A DNA stretch of 64,000 nt from Dyadobacter sp. LHD-138 (GCF_030929615.1 NZ_JAVFVU010000030.1:62001-126000); one strand, 5' to 3'; counted from the stretch's first letter, positions 16,531 to 25,618 are shown. Translations and numbers: made by a program. The notes: generated by a model not told the origin, from the sequence alone.

Positions 16531-18768
16531 ATGGAAACGGATCATAAAATTTTAAATACGAAGAAAGTGACTTTGCCCGTCACAGGAATGTCCTGCGCAG
16601 CCTGTTCTGTGAGCGTGGAATCTATGCTAAAAAGCACTTCGGGGGTTGCAGACGCGGGTGTAAATTATGCAAACCAATCGGCTTGGGTGGATTATGACCC
16701 TTCGGTCACGGATTTGCCGGCGCTGGATAAAGTTTTGCAAAGCATCGGCTACGGTTTTATCCTGCATGATGATGAAGATGAGGTAATTGCGGAGCAGGAA
16801 AAAATAAAGCTGGATCATTACAATGGTTTAAAGAACAAAACGCTTTGGACAGGTATTTTGGCGGTACCGGTTGTCGTTATTGGCATGTTCTTCATGGATA
16901 TGCCGTATGGTAATTACATTATGCTGGTACTGACAGCGCCGGTTCTGTTTATTTTCGGGAAAGATTTTTTTGTGAATGCATGGAAACAGGCAAAACACGG
17001 GAAGTCGAATATGGACACGCTGGTGGCGTTAAGTACCGGTATCGCTTTTCTGTTCAGTACTTTTAATACCTTTTATCCGCAGTTCTGGCATGCCCGTGGA
17101 CTGCATCCGCACGTGTATTTTGAAGCAGCCGCAGTGATTGTGTTTTTTATTCTATTGGGTAAACTGCTGGAAGAAAGAGCAAAGACAAATACTTCCGATG
17201 CCATAAAAAAACTGATCGGTTTGCAGCCTAAAACGGTGCGGGTTATCCGTGGAAATGATGAAATTGAAATTCCGGTTAAAGAAGTACAACTTTATGATGA
17301 AATCGTAATTCGTTCGGGAGAGAAAATTCCGGTGGATGGCAAGGTGCTCAGCGGTAATTCTTTTGTCGATGAAAGTCTGATGACCGGCGAACCAATCCCG
17401 TCTGAAAAGACAAAGGGGGCACAGGTTTTTGCCGGTACGATCAATCAGCAGGGGACTTTTACTTTCTCGGCGGAAAAAATTGGTAAAAACACCGTTCTCG
17501 CCCAGATTATTAAAACCGTTCAGGCCGCGCAGGGAAGCAAGGCACCCGTGCAAAGACTGGTTGATAAAATTGCCAGTATTTTTGTTCCCATCGTGATCGG
17601 AATTTCAATTCTGACTTTCATTGTCTGGATGTTTTTTGGGGGTGACAATGCGCTGACGCAGGCACTTCTGGCTTCTGTTTCGGTGTTGGTTATTGCCTGT
17701 CCCTGTGCTTTGGGACTAGCGACGCCAACGGCCATTATGGTAGGCGTCGGTAAAGGCGCTGAAAATAATATCCTGATACGGGATGCGGAAAGTCTTGAAA
17801 AAGCGCATGAAGTAAATGCCGTTATTCTTGACAAAACAGGGACGCTGACAAAAGGTCATCCGCAGGTAACCGACTGGAAATGGGCTGATCATGTGGGAAA
17901 TAAAAGCCAGCACGCAGCAGCGATCAGAATTTTGGAATCGCGCTCGGAGCATCCGCTGGCTTTGGCGGTTGTCGATTATGTGAAAGAAAATAGCGGAGGC
18001 AAAGTTGAGAAATTTGAATCCGTGACGGGGAATGGTATCAAAGGGACGGTCAATGGCGATGAATATCTGATTGGCACCGTTGCTTTTCTTGCAAAAGAAG
18101 GCGTTCGAATTGACAGTGCATTGGAGAAACTGGCAGTTTCACAACGTCAGGCTGCACAAACGGTGATCGGGGTGAGTTTAAATCATGTACAAATTGCGTT
18201 GATTTCGATTGCGGACCAGTTAAAAGAAACTTCTGCCGAAGCAGTGAAAAATCTGCTGGAACAAGGTATTGAAGTTTATATGCTGACAGGCGACAACGCC
18301 CAGACCGCCGAGGCTGTGGCAAAGCAGGTTGGAATAACGAATTACCTGGCAGAGGTAAAACCGGATGATAAGATGAAGTTTGTTCAGAAATTACAGGCCG
18401 AGGGAAAAATTGTAGCCATGGTTGGCGATGGTGTCAATGACTCGCAGGCATTGGCGCAGGCGGATGTAAGCATTGCCATGGGAAAAGGATCGGATATCGC
18501 GATGGATGTGGCAAAGATGACACTTATCACTTCCGACCTTCTCGTTTTACCCAAAGCACTAAGACTTTCCCGCAAAACGGTTAAAACCATCAAGCAAAAT
18601 CTTTTCTGGGCATTTATTTATAACTTAATCGGGATACCGGTGGCGGCCGGAATTTTATATCCTTTTAATGGGTTTTTATTAAATCCGATGATAGCCGGTG
18701 CAGCAATGGCATTAAGCTCAGTGTCTGTTGTAACAAATAGTTTGAGATTGCGCGGAGCGAAATTGTAA
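16531..18768 (+). CDS. copA: Copper-translocating P-type ATPase CopA
   Basis: A 745-residue P1B ATPase. I chose the ATG at 16531 since the promoter box ends at 16507 and upstream codons are not protein-like. One N-terminal metal-binding domain has MSCAACS (Cys22, Cys25). Then come the membrane CPC motif (Cys390-Pro-Cys392) that defines Cu+ transport, the phosphorylation site DKTGT (Asp434), the HP motif SEHPLA and the hinge GDGVNDSQAL. It exports Cu(I) from the cytosol across the inner membrane and is the central gene of the copper region. Confidence 0.94.
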   Translation: METDHKILNTKKVTLPVTGMSCAACSVSVESMLKSTSGVADAGVNYANQSAWVDYDPSVTDLPALDKVLQSIGYGFILHDDEDEVIAEQEKIKLDHYNGLKNKTLWTGILAVPVVVIGMFFMDMPYGNYIMLVLTAPVLFIFGKDFFVNAWKQAKHGKSNMDTLVALSTGIAFLFSTFNTFYPQFWHARGLHPHVYFEAAAVIVFFILLGKLLEERAKTNTSDAIKKLIGLQPKTVRVIRGNDEIEIPVKEVQLYDEIVIRSGEKIPVDGKVLSGNSFVDESLMTGEPIPSEKTKGAQVFAGTINQQGTFTFSAEKIGKNTVLAQIIKTVQAAQGSKAPVQRLVDKIASIFVPIVIGISILTFIVWMFFGGDNALTQALLASVSVLVIACPCALGLATPTAIMVGVGKGAENNILIRDAESLEKAHEVNAVILDKTGTLTKGHPQVTDWKWADHVGNKSQHAAAIRILESRSEHPLALAVVDYVKENSGGKVEKFESVTGNGIKGTVNGDEYLIGTVAFLAKEGVRIDSALEKLAVSQRQAAQTVIGVSLNHVQIALISIADQLKETSAEAVKNLLEQGIEVYMLTGDNAQTAEAVAKQVGITNYLAEVKPDDKMKFVQKLQAEGKIVAMVGDGVNDSQALAQADVSIAMGKGSDIAMDVAKMTLITSDLLVLPKALRLSRKTVKTIKQNLFWAFIYNLIGIPVAAGILYPFNGFLLNPMIAGAAMALSSVSVVTNSLRLRGAKL

Positions 18769-18841
18769 ACTCCAAAGGGAGAAATGATCAGATGCGCGTC
18801 TTTCTAACAAAAGAAGACTATCCACCTCGTCACACGAACTT

Positions 18842-20056
18842 ATGATCATTTTCTCTAAAATCAGGCTATATAAAAAACCAGGGTTTAACAAGCTGTTAAG
18901 TCCCTGGTTTTTTTGTTTTATACTGACTGCAAACTTCGCTTTTAGTCAGGGAAGTGCAGTGGAAGCAGAGGTTGTCAATGAGCTGAGAACGCATATTCTG
19001 ACAGAAGCCGGGTGGGCTATGACGCAGGACCCCATAACGGTTACGGCCGAAACGAGTCCCAGAAGCGCGGGCGGAAAACATGATTTTTACTCGGAAGGGG
19101 ATTATTGGTGGCCGGATACATTAAATCCTGCCGCGCCATACATTCAACGCGATGGCCTGACAAATCCTGATAATTTTACAGCCCATCGTCGGGCTATGAT
19201 CCGGTTTAGCCGCATTGTTGGCGCACTGACCTCCGCTTATAAAATTACCGGGGAAGAGAAATATGTAACCTGGGCATTCCGTCACATCAATGCCTGGTTT
19301 CTTGATCCGGAAACAAAAATGAATCCTTCTCTGCTGTACGCCCAGGCGATTAAGGGGAGGGCAACTGGCCGGGGGATCGGCATTATTGACACGATCCATC
19401 TTATGGAAGTGGCACAGGGGATTATCCTGATGCAGCAGGCAAAATCGGTGAACCAGCAACAGGTTGCAGAGGTAAAAGACTGGTTTGCGCAATACATCAA
19501 TTGGCTTCGAAATCATCCGTATGGCAAAGATGAGATGGAGGCAAAGAATAACCATGGGACGTGCTGGGCTATGCAGGTTGCCTCGTTTGCCAAACTCACC
19601 GGGAATAAGGAGGTTTTGGATTTTTGCCGGAATCGTTACAAAACTGTTTTCCTGCCTTATCAGATGCATGCAAACGGAAGTTTTCCGCAGGAACTGAGAC
19701 GGACAAAGCCGTACGGTTATTCCATATTCAATCTGGATGCGATGGTGATGTTATGTCAGATTTTGTCGGATAAAGAACATAATTTGTGGCTTTATGAAAC
19801 CATCGATGGCCGAAATATCCGCAAAGGGATCAGGTATCTTTATCCGTATATTGCCGACAAAAGTAAATGGCCGCTCAAACCCGATGTGATGTATTGGGAA
19901 AACTGGCCGGTAGCCCAGCCTTTTCTCGTGTTCGGTGCCCAGGCTTTTAACGAAGACGACTGGCTGGAAACCTGGAAAAAACTGGATCATAACCCGAAAG
20001 TGGAAGAGGTATTGCGGAATTTGCCGATCCGGAATCCGGTAATCTGGTTTGAGTGA
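18842..20056 (+). CDS. Alginate lyase family protein (PF05426 type), secreted
   Basis: A 404-residue protein with a signal peptide (basic Lys/Arg stretch, then LLSPWFFCFILTANFAFS). The alginate lyase family signature NNHGTCW is present, with His238 the likely catalytic residue, along with WWPDTLNPAAPYIQRDG and an (alpha/alpha) toroid-like helical pattern. Such enzymes cleave mannuronate-containing or related uronate polymers in the periplasm. It sits inside the copper region but has no known link to metals. A terminator-like hairpin lies over its signal-peptide codons. Confidence 0.82.
   Translation: MIIFSKIRLYKKPGFNKLLSPWFFCFILTANFAFSQGSAVEAEVVNELRTHILTEAGWAMTQDPITVTAETSPRSAGGKHDFYSEGDYWWPDTLNPAAPYIQRDGLTNPDNFTAHRRAMIRFSRIVGALTSAYKITGEEKYVTWAFRHINAWFLDPETKMNPSLLYAQAIKGRATGRGIGIIDTIHLMEVAQGIILMQQAKSVNQQQVAEVKDWFAQYINWLRNHPYGKDEMEAKNNHGTCWAMQVASFAKLTGNKEVLDFCRNRYKTVFLPYQMHANGSFPQELRRTKPYGYSIFNLDAMVMLCQILSDKEHNLWLYETIDGRNIRKGIRYLYPYIADKSKWPLKPDVMYWENWPVAQPFLVFGAQAFNEDDWLETWKKLDHNPKVEEVLRNLPIRNPVIWFE
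18872..18914 (+). terminator. Terminator hairpin inside the lyase signal-peptide codons
   Basis: AAAAAACCAGGG (18872-18883) pairs with CCCTGGTTTTTT (18902-18913), and TTAACA (18885-18890) pairs with TGTTAA (18894-18899) around an AGC loop; a G-U pair and one bulged T join the two stems. A T run follows. It looks like the terminator of copA but lies 31 bp after the lyase start codon. Confidence 0.7.
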
Positions 20057-20183
20057 TTTTAATCAATGGTGTTACAACAACTTCTAAAATATTCAAATTT
20101 CGATTATACAGCTTTTGCAGTTGGCATCGGCCGTATAAAAGGTTAAATTTGAAATAATCCACACACTATTTTAGAAGCTACTG

Positions 20184-20747
20184 ATGCAAACAAAGACACT
20201 CGTGACACGCGAAGAATATTTTGATCTGCTGTCCAAATCGGATGTAAAACTGGAATATCATTCAGGAGAGGTTGTTGCTATGGCCGGCGCGCAGCCTGTG
20301 CATAATATCATTTCAGCTAATTTAATTGGGGAATTTATTTATTGTCTGAAGAAAAAAGGTTGTATCGTTTTTACCAGTGATCAGCTTATCAAAATTGAGA
20401 AATGTAATAAGTATACTTTCCCGGATTTAGTTATTCTTTGTGCAAAACCGATTTATGAAAAGGCTCCACACGGGTTGAATGCGCTCGAAAATCCTGAAAT
20501 TATCATCGAAGTTTTATCCGATTCAACGGAGCGTTACGATAGACTTGAAAAGTTTGATTGTTACAAAACAATTTCGTCCTTTCGAGAGTATGTGCTGGTT
20601 TCTTCCAAAAATAAAAAAATAGAAGTGCTTGTTAAAAGGAATGAAGCGGAATGGCTAAGTCATACCTATACAGATGACAGAGAAAACATACTAATAGGGA
20701 ACTGTTCTATCTTGTTGGGTGATATTTATAATCATGTTGACTTATGA
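20184..20747 (+). CDS. Uma2 family (DUF820) putative endonuclease, second copy
   Basis: A 187-residue Uma2 protein with the full family pattern: LVTREEYFDLLSKSDVKLEY, GEVVAMAGAQPVHN, TFPDLVILC and IIIEVLSDSTERYDRLEKF, which holds the acidic and Lys residues of a PD-(D/E)xK core. The role of the family is unknown; members are often present in many copies per genome. It stands alone between the lyase gene and a small HMA gene. Confidence 0.88.
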   Translation: MQTKTLVTREEYFDLLSKSDVKLEYHSGEVVAMAGAQPVHNIISANLIGEFIYCLKKKGCIVFTSDQLIKIEKCNKYTFPDLVILCAKPIYEKAPHGLNALENPEIIIEVLSDSTERYDRLEKFDCYKTISSFREYVLVSSKNKKIEVLVKRNEAEWLSHTYTDDRENILIGNCSILLGDIYNHVDL

Positions 20748-20837
20748 CAACATTTCAAAGGTTTTAAGATTAAGAATTGAAAACCTGTGTTGAAATCAGC
20801 AAACGGCAAAAAACAAAAACTCTGTAACGCCTTCCCT

Positions 20838-20877
20838 TAATTGTGTAATAGTTTCCATTGGCTGCTGCCGATCTTTG
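20838..20877 (+). promoter_or_regulatory. Promoter of small HMA gene with TAATTGTGTAATA element
   Basis: TAATTGTGTAATA (20838-20850) is followed 20 bp later by ATCTTTG (20871-20877), with an ATTG between them, closely mirroring the copA promoter. The transcript would begin about 40 bp before the ATG at 20924. Confidence 0.55.
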
Positions 20878-20923
20878 CAAAGAGATATTTAAGAAGTCTC
20901 TGACAAATATTAATCTATTCAAA

Positions 20924-21136
20924 ATGGAAACTATAAAATTCAAAACCAATATTAAATGCGGTGGCTGTATTGCAGCCGTTACTCCTTTTCTTACTGCCGA
21001 AAATGGATTTGACAAATGGGAGGTTGATCTTCAAAGTGAAAACCGCGTATTGTCCGTAGAAACAGGTAAATCAGCCGACGAAGTGGTTGAGGTTATCAAA
21101 AAAGCAGGTTATGTCGCTGAGCCGATTGCATCTTAA
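20924..21136 (+). CDS. Small cytosolic heavy-metal-associated (HMA) protein, CopZ-like
   Basis: The ATG at 20924 gives a 70-residue single HMA domain. The metal site is KCGGC (Cys12, Cys15), a variant of MxCxxC with Lys in place of Met at the first position. Residues after it (VLSVETGKSADEVVEVIKKAGY) match the second half of the fold. It has no signal peptide and probably carries Cu(I) to CopA in the cytosol. The shared promoter element with copA supports co-regulation. Confidence 0.87.
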   Translation: METIKFKTNIKCGGCIAAVTPFLTAENGFDKWEVDLQSENRVLSVETGKSADEVVEVIKKAGYVAEPIAS

Positions 21137-21179
21137 AAGCCAGAAAATAAAATAGTTACCTTAATCCGGAGCATATCAG

Positions 21180-21211
21180 TTTGCTATTGCTCCCGGAAGG
21201 TTTTACTTTTG
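21180..21211 (+). promoter_or_regulatory. Consensus Bacteroidota promoter before the Cys-rich membrane protein
   Basis: TTTG (21180-21183), a 20-bp spacer and TACTTTTG (21204-21211) fit the -33/-7 consensus. The box ends five bases before the ATG at 21217, so the transcript would be leaderless or nearly so. Confidence 0.55.
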
Positions 21212-21216
21212 TAACA

Positions 21217-21681
21217 ATGAAAAACAAACTTCATAGATCTATCACCCTCTTTATGGCCATTCTGGTGCTGGTAAGCAGCACGGGATTTGGGCTGATAGAG
21301 CATCAATGTATGATGCGGGGGATGACTATGAAGTTTGTCTCTGAAAAAAAAGCCGATTCCTGCAAGGAAAAGGTAGTGTCTTCCTGCTGTGCAAAAAGCA
21401 AGGCAGCGCAGGATTCCAATAAAAAATTCTTCAAAAAAACAGATTGCTGCAAGGATCAACAGAAATTTGAAAAGGTAGATGTTGTTTCATCGCTTGCTTC
21501 GTTTCAGACTAAGGCTTTAAAAGTGCTGGCTGACGGTATTCTATGGTCGGTTCAGTCTTTTGTCTTTTTATCACGGGAATGGGTTTATCCGCCTGTGGCT
21601 TCTTCAGATACTACAATAACCTTCTCTTCCCTGTTTCACGGGAGAACTATGCTCTCTTTTGTACAGTCATTTTTGATATGA
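21217..21681 (+). CDS. Cys-rich membrane-anchored protein of the Bacteroidota HYC_CC_PP type
   Basis: The ATG at 21217 yields a 154-residue protein with an N-terminal hydrophobic segment (ITLFMAILVLVSSTGFGLIE), then His-x-Cys (EHQCMM), clusters SCKEK, SSCCAKS and TDCCKD, and near the C-terminus a WVYPPVAS motif. This HYC-CC-PP layout is seen in small Bacteroidota proteins next to copper genes. The paired cysteines could bind metal in the periplasm. The name is from pattern recall, the copper role from the neighbours; no activity is known to me. Confidence 0.65.
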   Translation: MKNKLHRSITLFMAILVLVSSTGFGLIEHQCMMRGMTMKFVSEKKADSCKEKVVSSCCAKSKAAQDSNKKFFKKTDCCKDQQKFEKVDVVSSLASFQTKALKVLADGILWSVQSFVFLSREWVYPPVASSDTTITFSSLFHGRTMLSFVQSFLI

Positions 21682-21762
21682 ATCGCTGATTATTAGATTT
21701 TAATGTGTTTCTTTTTTCGGGACTCACACGTTTTTCTTATACATCAAGTGATTTAGCCAATA

Positions 21763-23985
21763 ATGAAAAGATATTTAATCGGAGCAGTTTTGCTTCTGTC
21801 TGCGCACCTTGTTTCGGCGCAGCGAATAACGGGAAAAGTTTACGAGCAAACTGTAAAAACACTTACGCCGCTCACGGGGGCAAATGTTTACTGGGCTGGC
21901 ACGACGCAATCAGCCACGACGGATACGAGCGGAAGGTTTTCAATTCCCCGCGTTACCCAGTCGAACAAGCTGGTATTTAGTTTTGTCGGTTTTCAAAATG
22001 ATACTGTAAAAATTGGCGCGGAAAGCGAGCTCGAAGTCGTGATGAAAAATGATCAGACTTTGCGCGAAGTAGTGGTTAAGGCCAATGCAACGACAATTGA
22101 CAGGTTATCTCCCCACCAAACAGAAATTATCACGACCCGCACCCTGGCCAAAGCTGCCTGCTGCAACCTGTCCGAGAGTTTTGAAACCAATGCTTCCGTT
22201 TCTGTTTCTTACAGTGATGCTGTAACCGGCGCCAAACAGATTCAAATGCTGGGTTTGAACGGAACTTATATCCAAACCAATATTGAGAATATTCCTACAA
22301 TCCGGGGTTTGGCATCCACTTTTGGTATGAATTTCGTGCCGGGAACCTGGATTCAGTCCATTGATGTGGGCAAAGGAGCCGGTTCGGTGGTGAATGGATA
22401 TGAGTCGATGACGGGGCAAATTAACGTAGAACTGCAAAAGCCGGACACCCAGGAAAAACTCTATTTTAATACCTACGTCAATAACTTCGGGCGGGGAGAA
22501 GTGAATCTCAATCTGGCTCATCAGCTGAACGATAAGTGGAGCACAGGCTTGCTGACCCATGCGAGTACGCTTAAAAACCGGGTTGATAAAAATAACGATG
22601 GCTTTCTGGATCTTCCGCTTTACACACAATACAACGTGATCAACCGCTGGAAATATCAGAATAAGAGAACAATGGCCCAGTTTGGTGTAAAAGCGCTCTA
22701 TGAGGACCGGTTAGGCGGGCAAACTGATTTTCGTAAAGAAATGAAAGGCACGACCGAGGCTTATGGATTTGGTGCAAAAGTGAATCGCTATGAATTCTTT
22801 TCTAAAATTGCGAGGCTGTATCCTGACAAACCTTATAAAGGACTTGGATTAATTGTCAACGCGTCGATCCATGACTCAAAATCTTACTTTGGGCTAACCA
22901 ATTACAACGGCCGCCAGGAAACTTTGTATGGTAATTTAATCTATCAGTCGATTCTGGGCAGCACCAACCATGCTTATAAAGCGGGTTTGAGTTATATGCT
23001 GGACAATTATAATGAAAAATACAGGGACACGACTTTGCTGAGACGGGAATCCGTACCGGGTGCTTTTGTGGAGTACACTTATAACAATCTTGACAAGTTC
23101 GTACTCGTAGCCGGCTCTCGTGTTGATTTTCATAATCTGTATGGTACCCAGTTTACGCCGCGTTTGCACCTGAAATACAGCTTGACGAACAATACCACGT
23201 TACGTGCGTCGGCTGGCAGAGGATTTCGGGTAACCAATCCGTTGGCTGAATATTATGGCAACCTGGTTAGTTCAAGAAGAGTGGTTTTTCTGGAAAAAAT
23301 ACGGCCGGAAGTGTCCTGGAATTATGGCGTCAGCCTGACTCAGGAATATAAACTGGGCGAAATGCAGGGAACTTTCGTTACCGATTTTTACCGTACCGAT
23401 TTTGATAATCAACTGGTAGCAGATTTCGAAAACCCGAGAGATATCCGTTTTTATAACCTGAATGGGAAGGCATATGCCAACAGTTTTCAGGCAGAGGTTA
23501 ATCTGACACCAATAAAACGTTTTGATTTGAAACTGGCCTATCGTTTATTCGATGTAAAACAGACGGTTAACGGACTGCATGGAGAAAAGGTTTTAATTGA
23601 AAAAATGATGGTAAGCCGTGACAGGGTTTTATTCAATGCCGGTTACGCCTTACCCTATGATAAATGGAAATTTGATGCCACGGTGCAGTGGAACGGAAAA
23701 CGCAGGCTGCCATACATGGGACTGACCAGCGAAGATATGGGGCACGAAATGCCATCGGCTTCAACCACAGCGCCATCATTTTATAATCTTAATGCGCAGA
23801 TTACACGTACATTTCCCAAATGGGATGTTTATCTTGGTGGTGAAAACCTGAATAATTTCCGTCAGAAAAATCCGATCATGGGTGCAAATGATCCTTTCGG
23901 GAAGCAATTTGATGCAGGAATGGCCTGGGGACCAGTTGTCGGGCGTATGATTTATGCTGGTGTACGATATAAAATTATCAGATAG
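21763..23985 (+). CDS. TonB-dependent outer membrane receptor linked to copper genes
   Basis: A 740-residue receptor: signal peptide, a carboxypeptidase-like regulatory domain (about 20-100), plug domain, and a beta-barrel ending in an aromatic-rich strand (MIYAGVRYKIIR). The plug contains KAACCNLSESFETN, an unusual Cys-Cys pair placed early in the plug of a receptor type that travels with HMA proteins. It is inferred to move copper or a copper chelate across the outer membrane, powered by TonB. It follows the Cys-rich gene by 81 bp. Confidence 0.85.
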   Translation: MKRYLIGAVLLLSAHLVSAQRITGKVYEQTVKTLTPLTGANVYWAGTTQSATTDTSGRFSIPRVTQSNKLVFSFVGFQNDTVKIGAESELEVVMKNDQTLREVVVKANATTIDRLSPHQTEIITTRTLAKAACCNLSESFETNASVSVSYSDAVTGAKQIQMLGLNGTYIQTNIENIPTIRGLASTFGMNFVPGTWIQSIDVGKGAGSVVNGYESMTGQINVELQKPDTQEKLYFNTYVNNFGRGEVNLNLAHQLNDKWSTGLLTHASTLKNRVDKNNDGFLDLPLYTQYNVINRWKYQNKRTMAQFGVKALYEDRLGGQTDFRKEMKGTTEAYGFGAKVNRYEFFSKIARLYPDKPYKGLGLIVNASIHDSKSYFGLTNYNGRQETLYGNLIYQSILGSTNHAYKAGLSYMLDNYNEKYRDTTLLRRESVPGAFVEYTYNNLDKFVLVAGSRVDFHNLYGTQFTPRLHLKYSLTNNTTLRASAGRGFRVTNPLAEYYGNLVSSRRVVFLEKIRPEVSWNYGVSLTQEYKLGEMQGTFVTDFYRTDFDNQLVADFENPRDIRFYNLNGKAYANSFQAEVNLTPIKRFDLKLAYRLFDVKQTVNGLHGEKVLIEKMMVSRDRVLFNAGYALPYDKWKFDATVQWNGKRRLPYMGLTSEDMGHEMPSASTTAPSFYNLNAQITRTFPKWDVYLGGENLNNFRQKNPIMGANDPFGKQFDAGMAWGPVVGRMIYAGVRYKIIR

Positions 23986-24055
23986 TTGTTAAGGAAATGC
24001 AGGGCACTTTACGGCCCTGCATCAACAATTTATCATTAACCATAAATCACTGAAG

Positions 24056-24637
24056 ATGAAGTTATATATCAAAAATATGGTTTGCGATCGTTGTATCAGG
24101 GTTGTCAGAGAAGAATTTGATAAACTGGGCATTGGATTAAGCCATATTGAACTGGGTGAGGTTGATACAAAGGGAAACCTTGACGAAGCTCAATTGACTG
24201 ATGTAAAATACAGCCTGAAAACGAGCGGGTTCGAGTTATTGGATGATAAACGCGCTGCTTTAACCGAAAATATCAGAACATTGATTATCGAAGAAGTTCA
24301 GTATCTGAAAGGGAATAAACCTGCGGCTGTTAATTTTTCCGATTATCTTTCTCAAAAGACGGGTTATGAATATTCGTATCTGAGCAATTTGTTTTCCTCA
24401 GAAACGGGGCAAACCATCGAGCAATACATTATAGCCCAGAAAGTGGAAAAAGTCAAAGAGTGGCTTTCCTACAATGAATTGAGTTTAAGTGAAATGGCAT
24501 GGCGTTTGTCGTACAGCAGTGCTGCGCATTTAAGCAATCAGTTTAAAAAAGTGACGGGGATGACGCCGGGTGAATTTAAAAAGAGCAACACGCTGGCAAG
24601 AAAAACACTGGATCGGGTAGGAGCGCCGAAAGTTTAA
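24056..24637 (+). CDS. HMA-AraC fusion regulator
   Basis: A 193-residue protein. Residues 1-65 resemble an HMA metal-binding domain with MVCDRC (Cys10, Cys13), and residues 90-185 form an AraC-type double helix-turn-helix (LSLSEMAWRLSYSSAAHLSNQFKKVTGMTPGEFKK). A metal-binding domain fused directly to a DNA-binding domain makes it the obvious copper-sensing regulator of this region. The likely target is the TAATTGTGTAATA element upstream of copA and the small HMA gene; this is inference. It is part of the run of same-strand genes from 21217 to 25286. Confidence 0.85.
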   Translation: MKLYIKNMVCDRCIRVVREEFDKLGIGLSHIELGEVDTKGNLDEAQLTDVKYSLKTSGFELLDDKRAALTENIRTLIIEEVQYLKGNKPAAVNFSDYLSQKTGYEYSYLSNLFSSETGQTIEQYIIAQKVEKVKEWLSYNELSLSEMAWRLSYSSAAHLSNQFKKVTGMTPGEFKKSNTLARKTLDRVGAPKV

Positions 24638-24664
24638 AATGTAATTATTAAATCAAAATATACG

Positions 24665-24910
24665 ATGAGAAAAATTCTTTTTGCATTGCCGTTGACATTA
24701 CTCCTCGCTTGTTCGGGGAATCAGGAAAAGAACAAGGAAGCCACAGGCAAAGAAGTTACGACAACCACTGCTGAGGCCCCGAAATATGCCTGTCCGATGG
24801 AGTGTGAAGGAGATAAAACCTACGCACAAGCTGGGAAATGCCCTGTTTGCAAAATGGATTTACAACAAATTGTCCTGGTCGAAAGGGATTCAACCGGGCA
24901 TAAACATTAA
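24665..24910 (+). CDS. Lipoprotein with heavy-metal-binding domain
   Basis: An 81-residue lipoprotein: signal and lipobox LLLACSGN (Cys16), a charged linker, then YACPMECEGDKTYAQAGKCP and CPVCKMDL, the zinc-ribbon-like heavy-metal-binding domain found in CusB-type efflux proteins and in copper clusters. It would sit in the periplasm and bind copper. It follows the HMA-AraC gene by 27 bp. Confidence 0.85.
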   Translation: MRKILFALPLTLLLACSGNQEKNKEATGKEVTTTTAEAPKYACPMECEGDKTYAQAGKCPVCKMDLQQIVLVERDSTGHKH

Positions 24911-24941
24911 TCATCTATTCAACATCAATCAAAATACTATT

Positions 24942-25286
24942 ATGAAAAAGACATTTTTTTTATTCGTTGCGTCGCTGTTTTTAACGGTAAGCCTTGCCAA
25001 TGCTGATGGAAAGGACAAGGAAGTGAAATTCAAAACTTCCGCTATTTGTGAAATGTGCAAAGCGCGTATGGAGCGTAATCTGGGGCTTTCAAAAGGTGTG
25101 AAGGCGTCAAATCTGGATTTGAGCGATAAGGTCGTGACGGTTAAATACAATCCTGATAAAACAACGGAAGCTGCCATTAAAGCTACCATTAACAACACGG
25201 GATACGATGCAGATTTGTCTCCTGCGAATCAGAAAGCGCACGACAAATTGCCAAGCTGCTGCCGGAAAACAGCTGCGGCGCATTGA
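24942..25286 (+). CDS. Exported HMA-domain metal chaperone
   Basis: The ATG at 24942 opens a signal peptide (MKKTFFLFVASLFLTVSLANA). The 114-residue protein then has one HMA domain, with the site ICEMCKARMERNLGL (CxxC), and the later VVTVKYNPDKTTEAAIKATI segment. A C-terminal SCCRK adds two more cysteines. It is a periplasmic counterpart to the cytosolic HMA protein at 20924 and probably passes Cu(I) to efflux or outer-membrane partners. It is the last gene of the copper run. Confidence 0.87.
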   Translation: MKKTFFLFVASLFLTVSLANADGKDKEVKFKTSAICEMCKARMERNLGLSKGVKASNLDLSDKVVTVKYNPDKTTEAAIKATINNTGYDADLSPANQKAHDKLPSCCRKTAAAH

Positions 25287-25367
25287 TAACCAAATTCTGA
25301 ATTTTAGGAAAAGGAGCTGTTTGTTTTATTGTTTTATAACGCACGCTTCCTTTCCCGATTTCTCTAT

Positions 25368-25401
25368 CCGGCCGACATGATCATTTGATTATGTCGGCCG
25401 G
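25368..25401. repeat. Isolated 11-bp hairpin in the gap after the copper genes
   Basis: CCGGCCGACAT (25368-25378) and ATGTCGGCCGG (25391-25401) form a perfect GC-rich stem with a 12-base loop. No T run follows on either strand. The rest of the 370-bp gap 25287-25656 shows no gene. Confidence 0.55.
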
Positions 25402-25618
25402 AATGGATTCTGCCAGACATGAAATTGTCTCAAAAATCAGGTTTTCGGGCAGATTTATCTTCGTCTGACACCCGGATTTATGCGCGGGAAATTTGTTTGT
25501 TAGGGCTTTAAAAGTAATCATCCCCGAAAGTTTTGGATATAATCCGGACAAAACTTTGGTATGATTCCACTTCACATTTTCATAACATCTCCAAAATATC
25601 GGCGTAACCTGCTGAATC

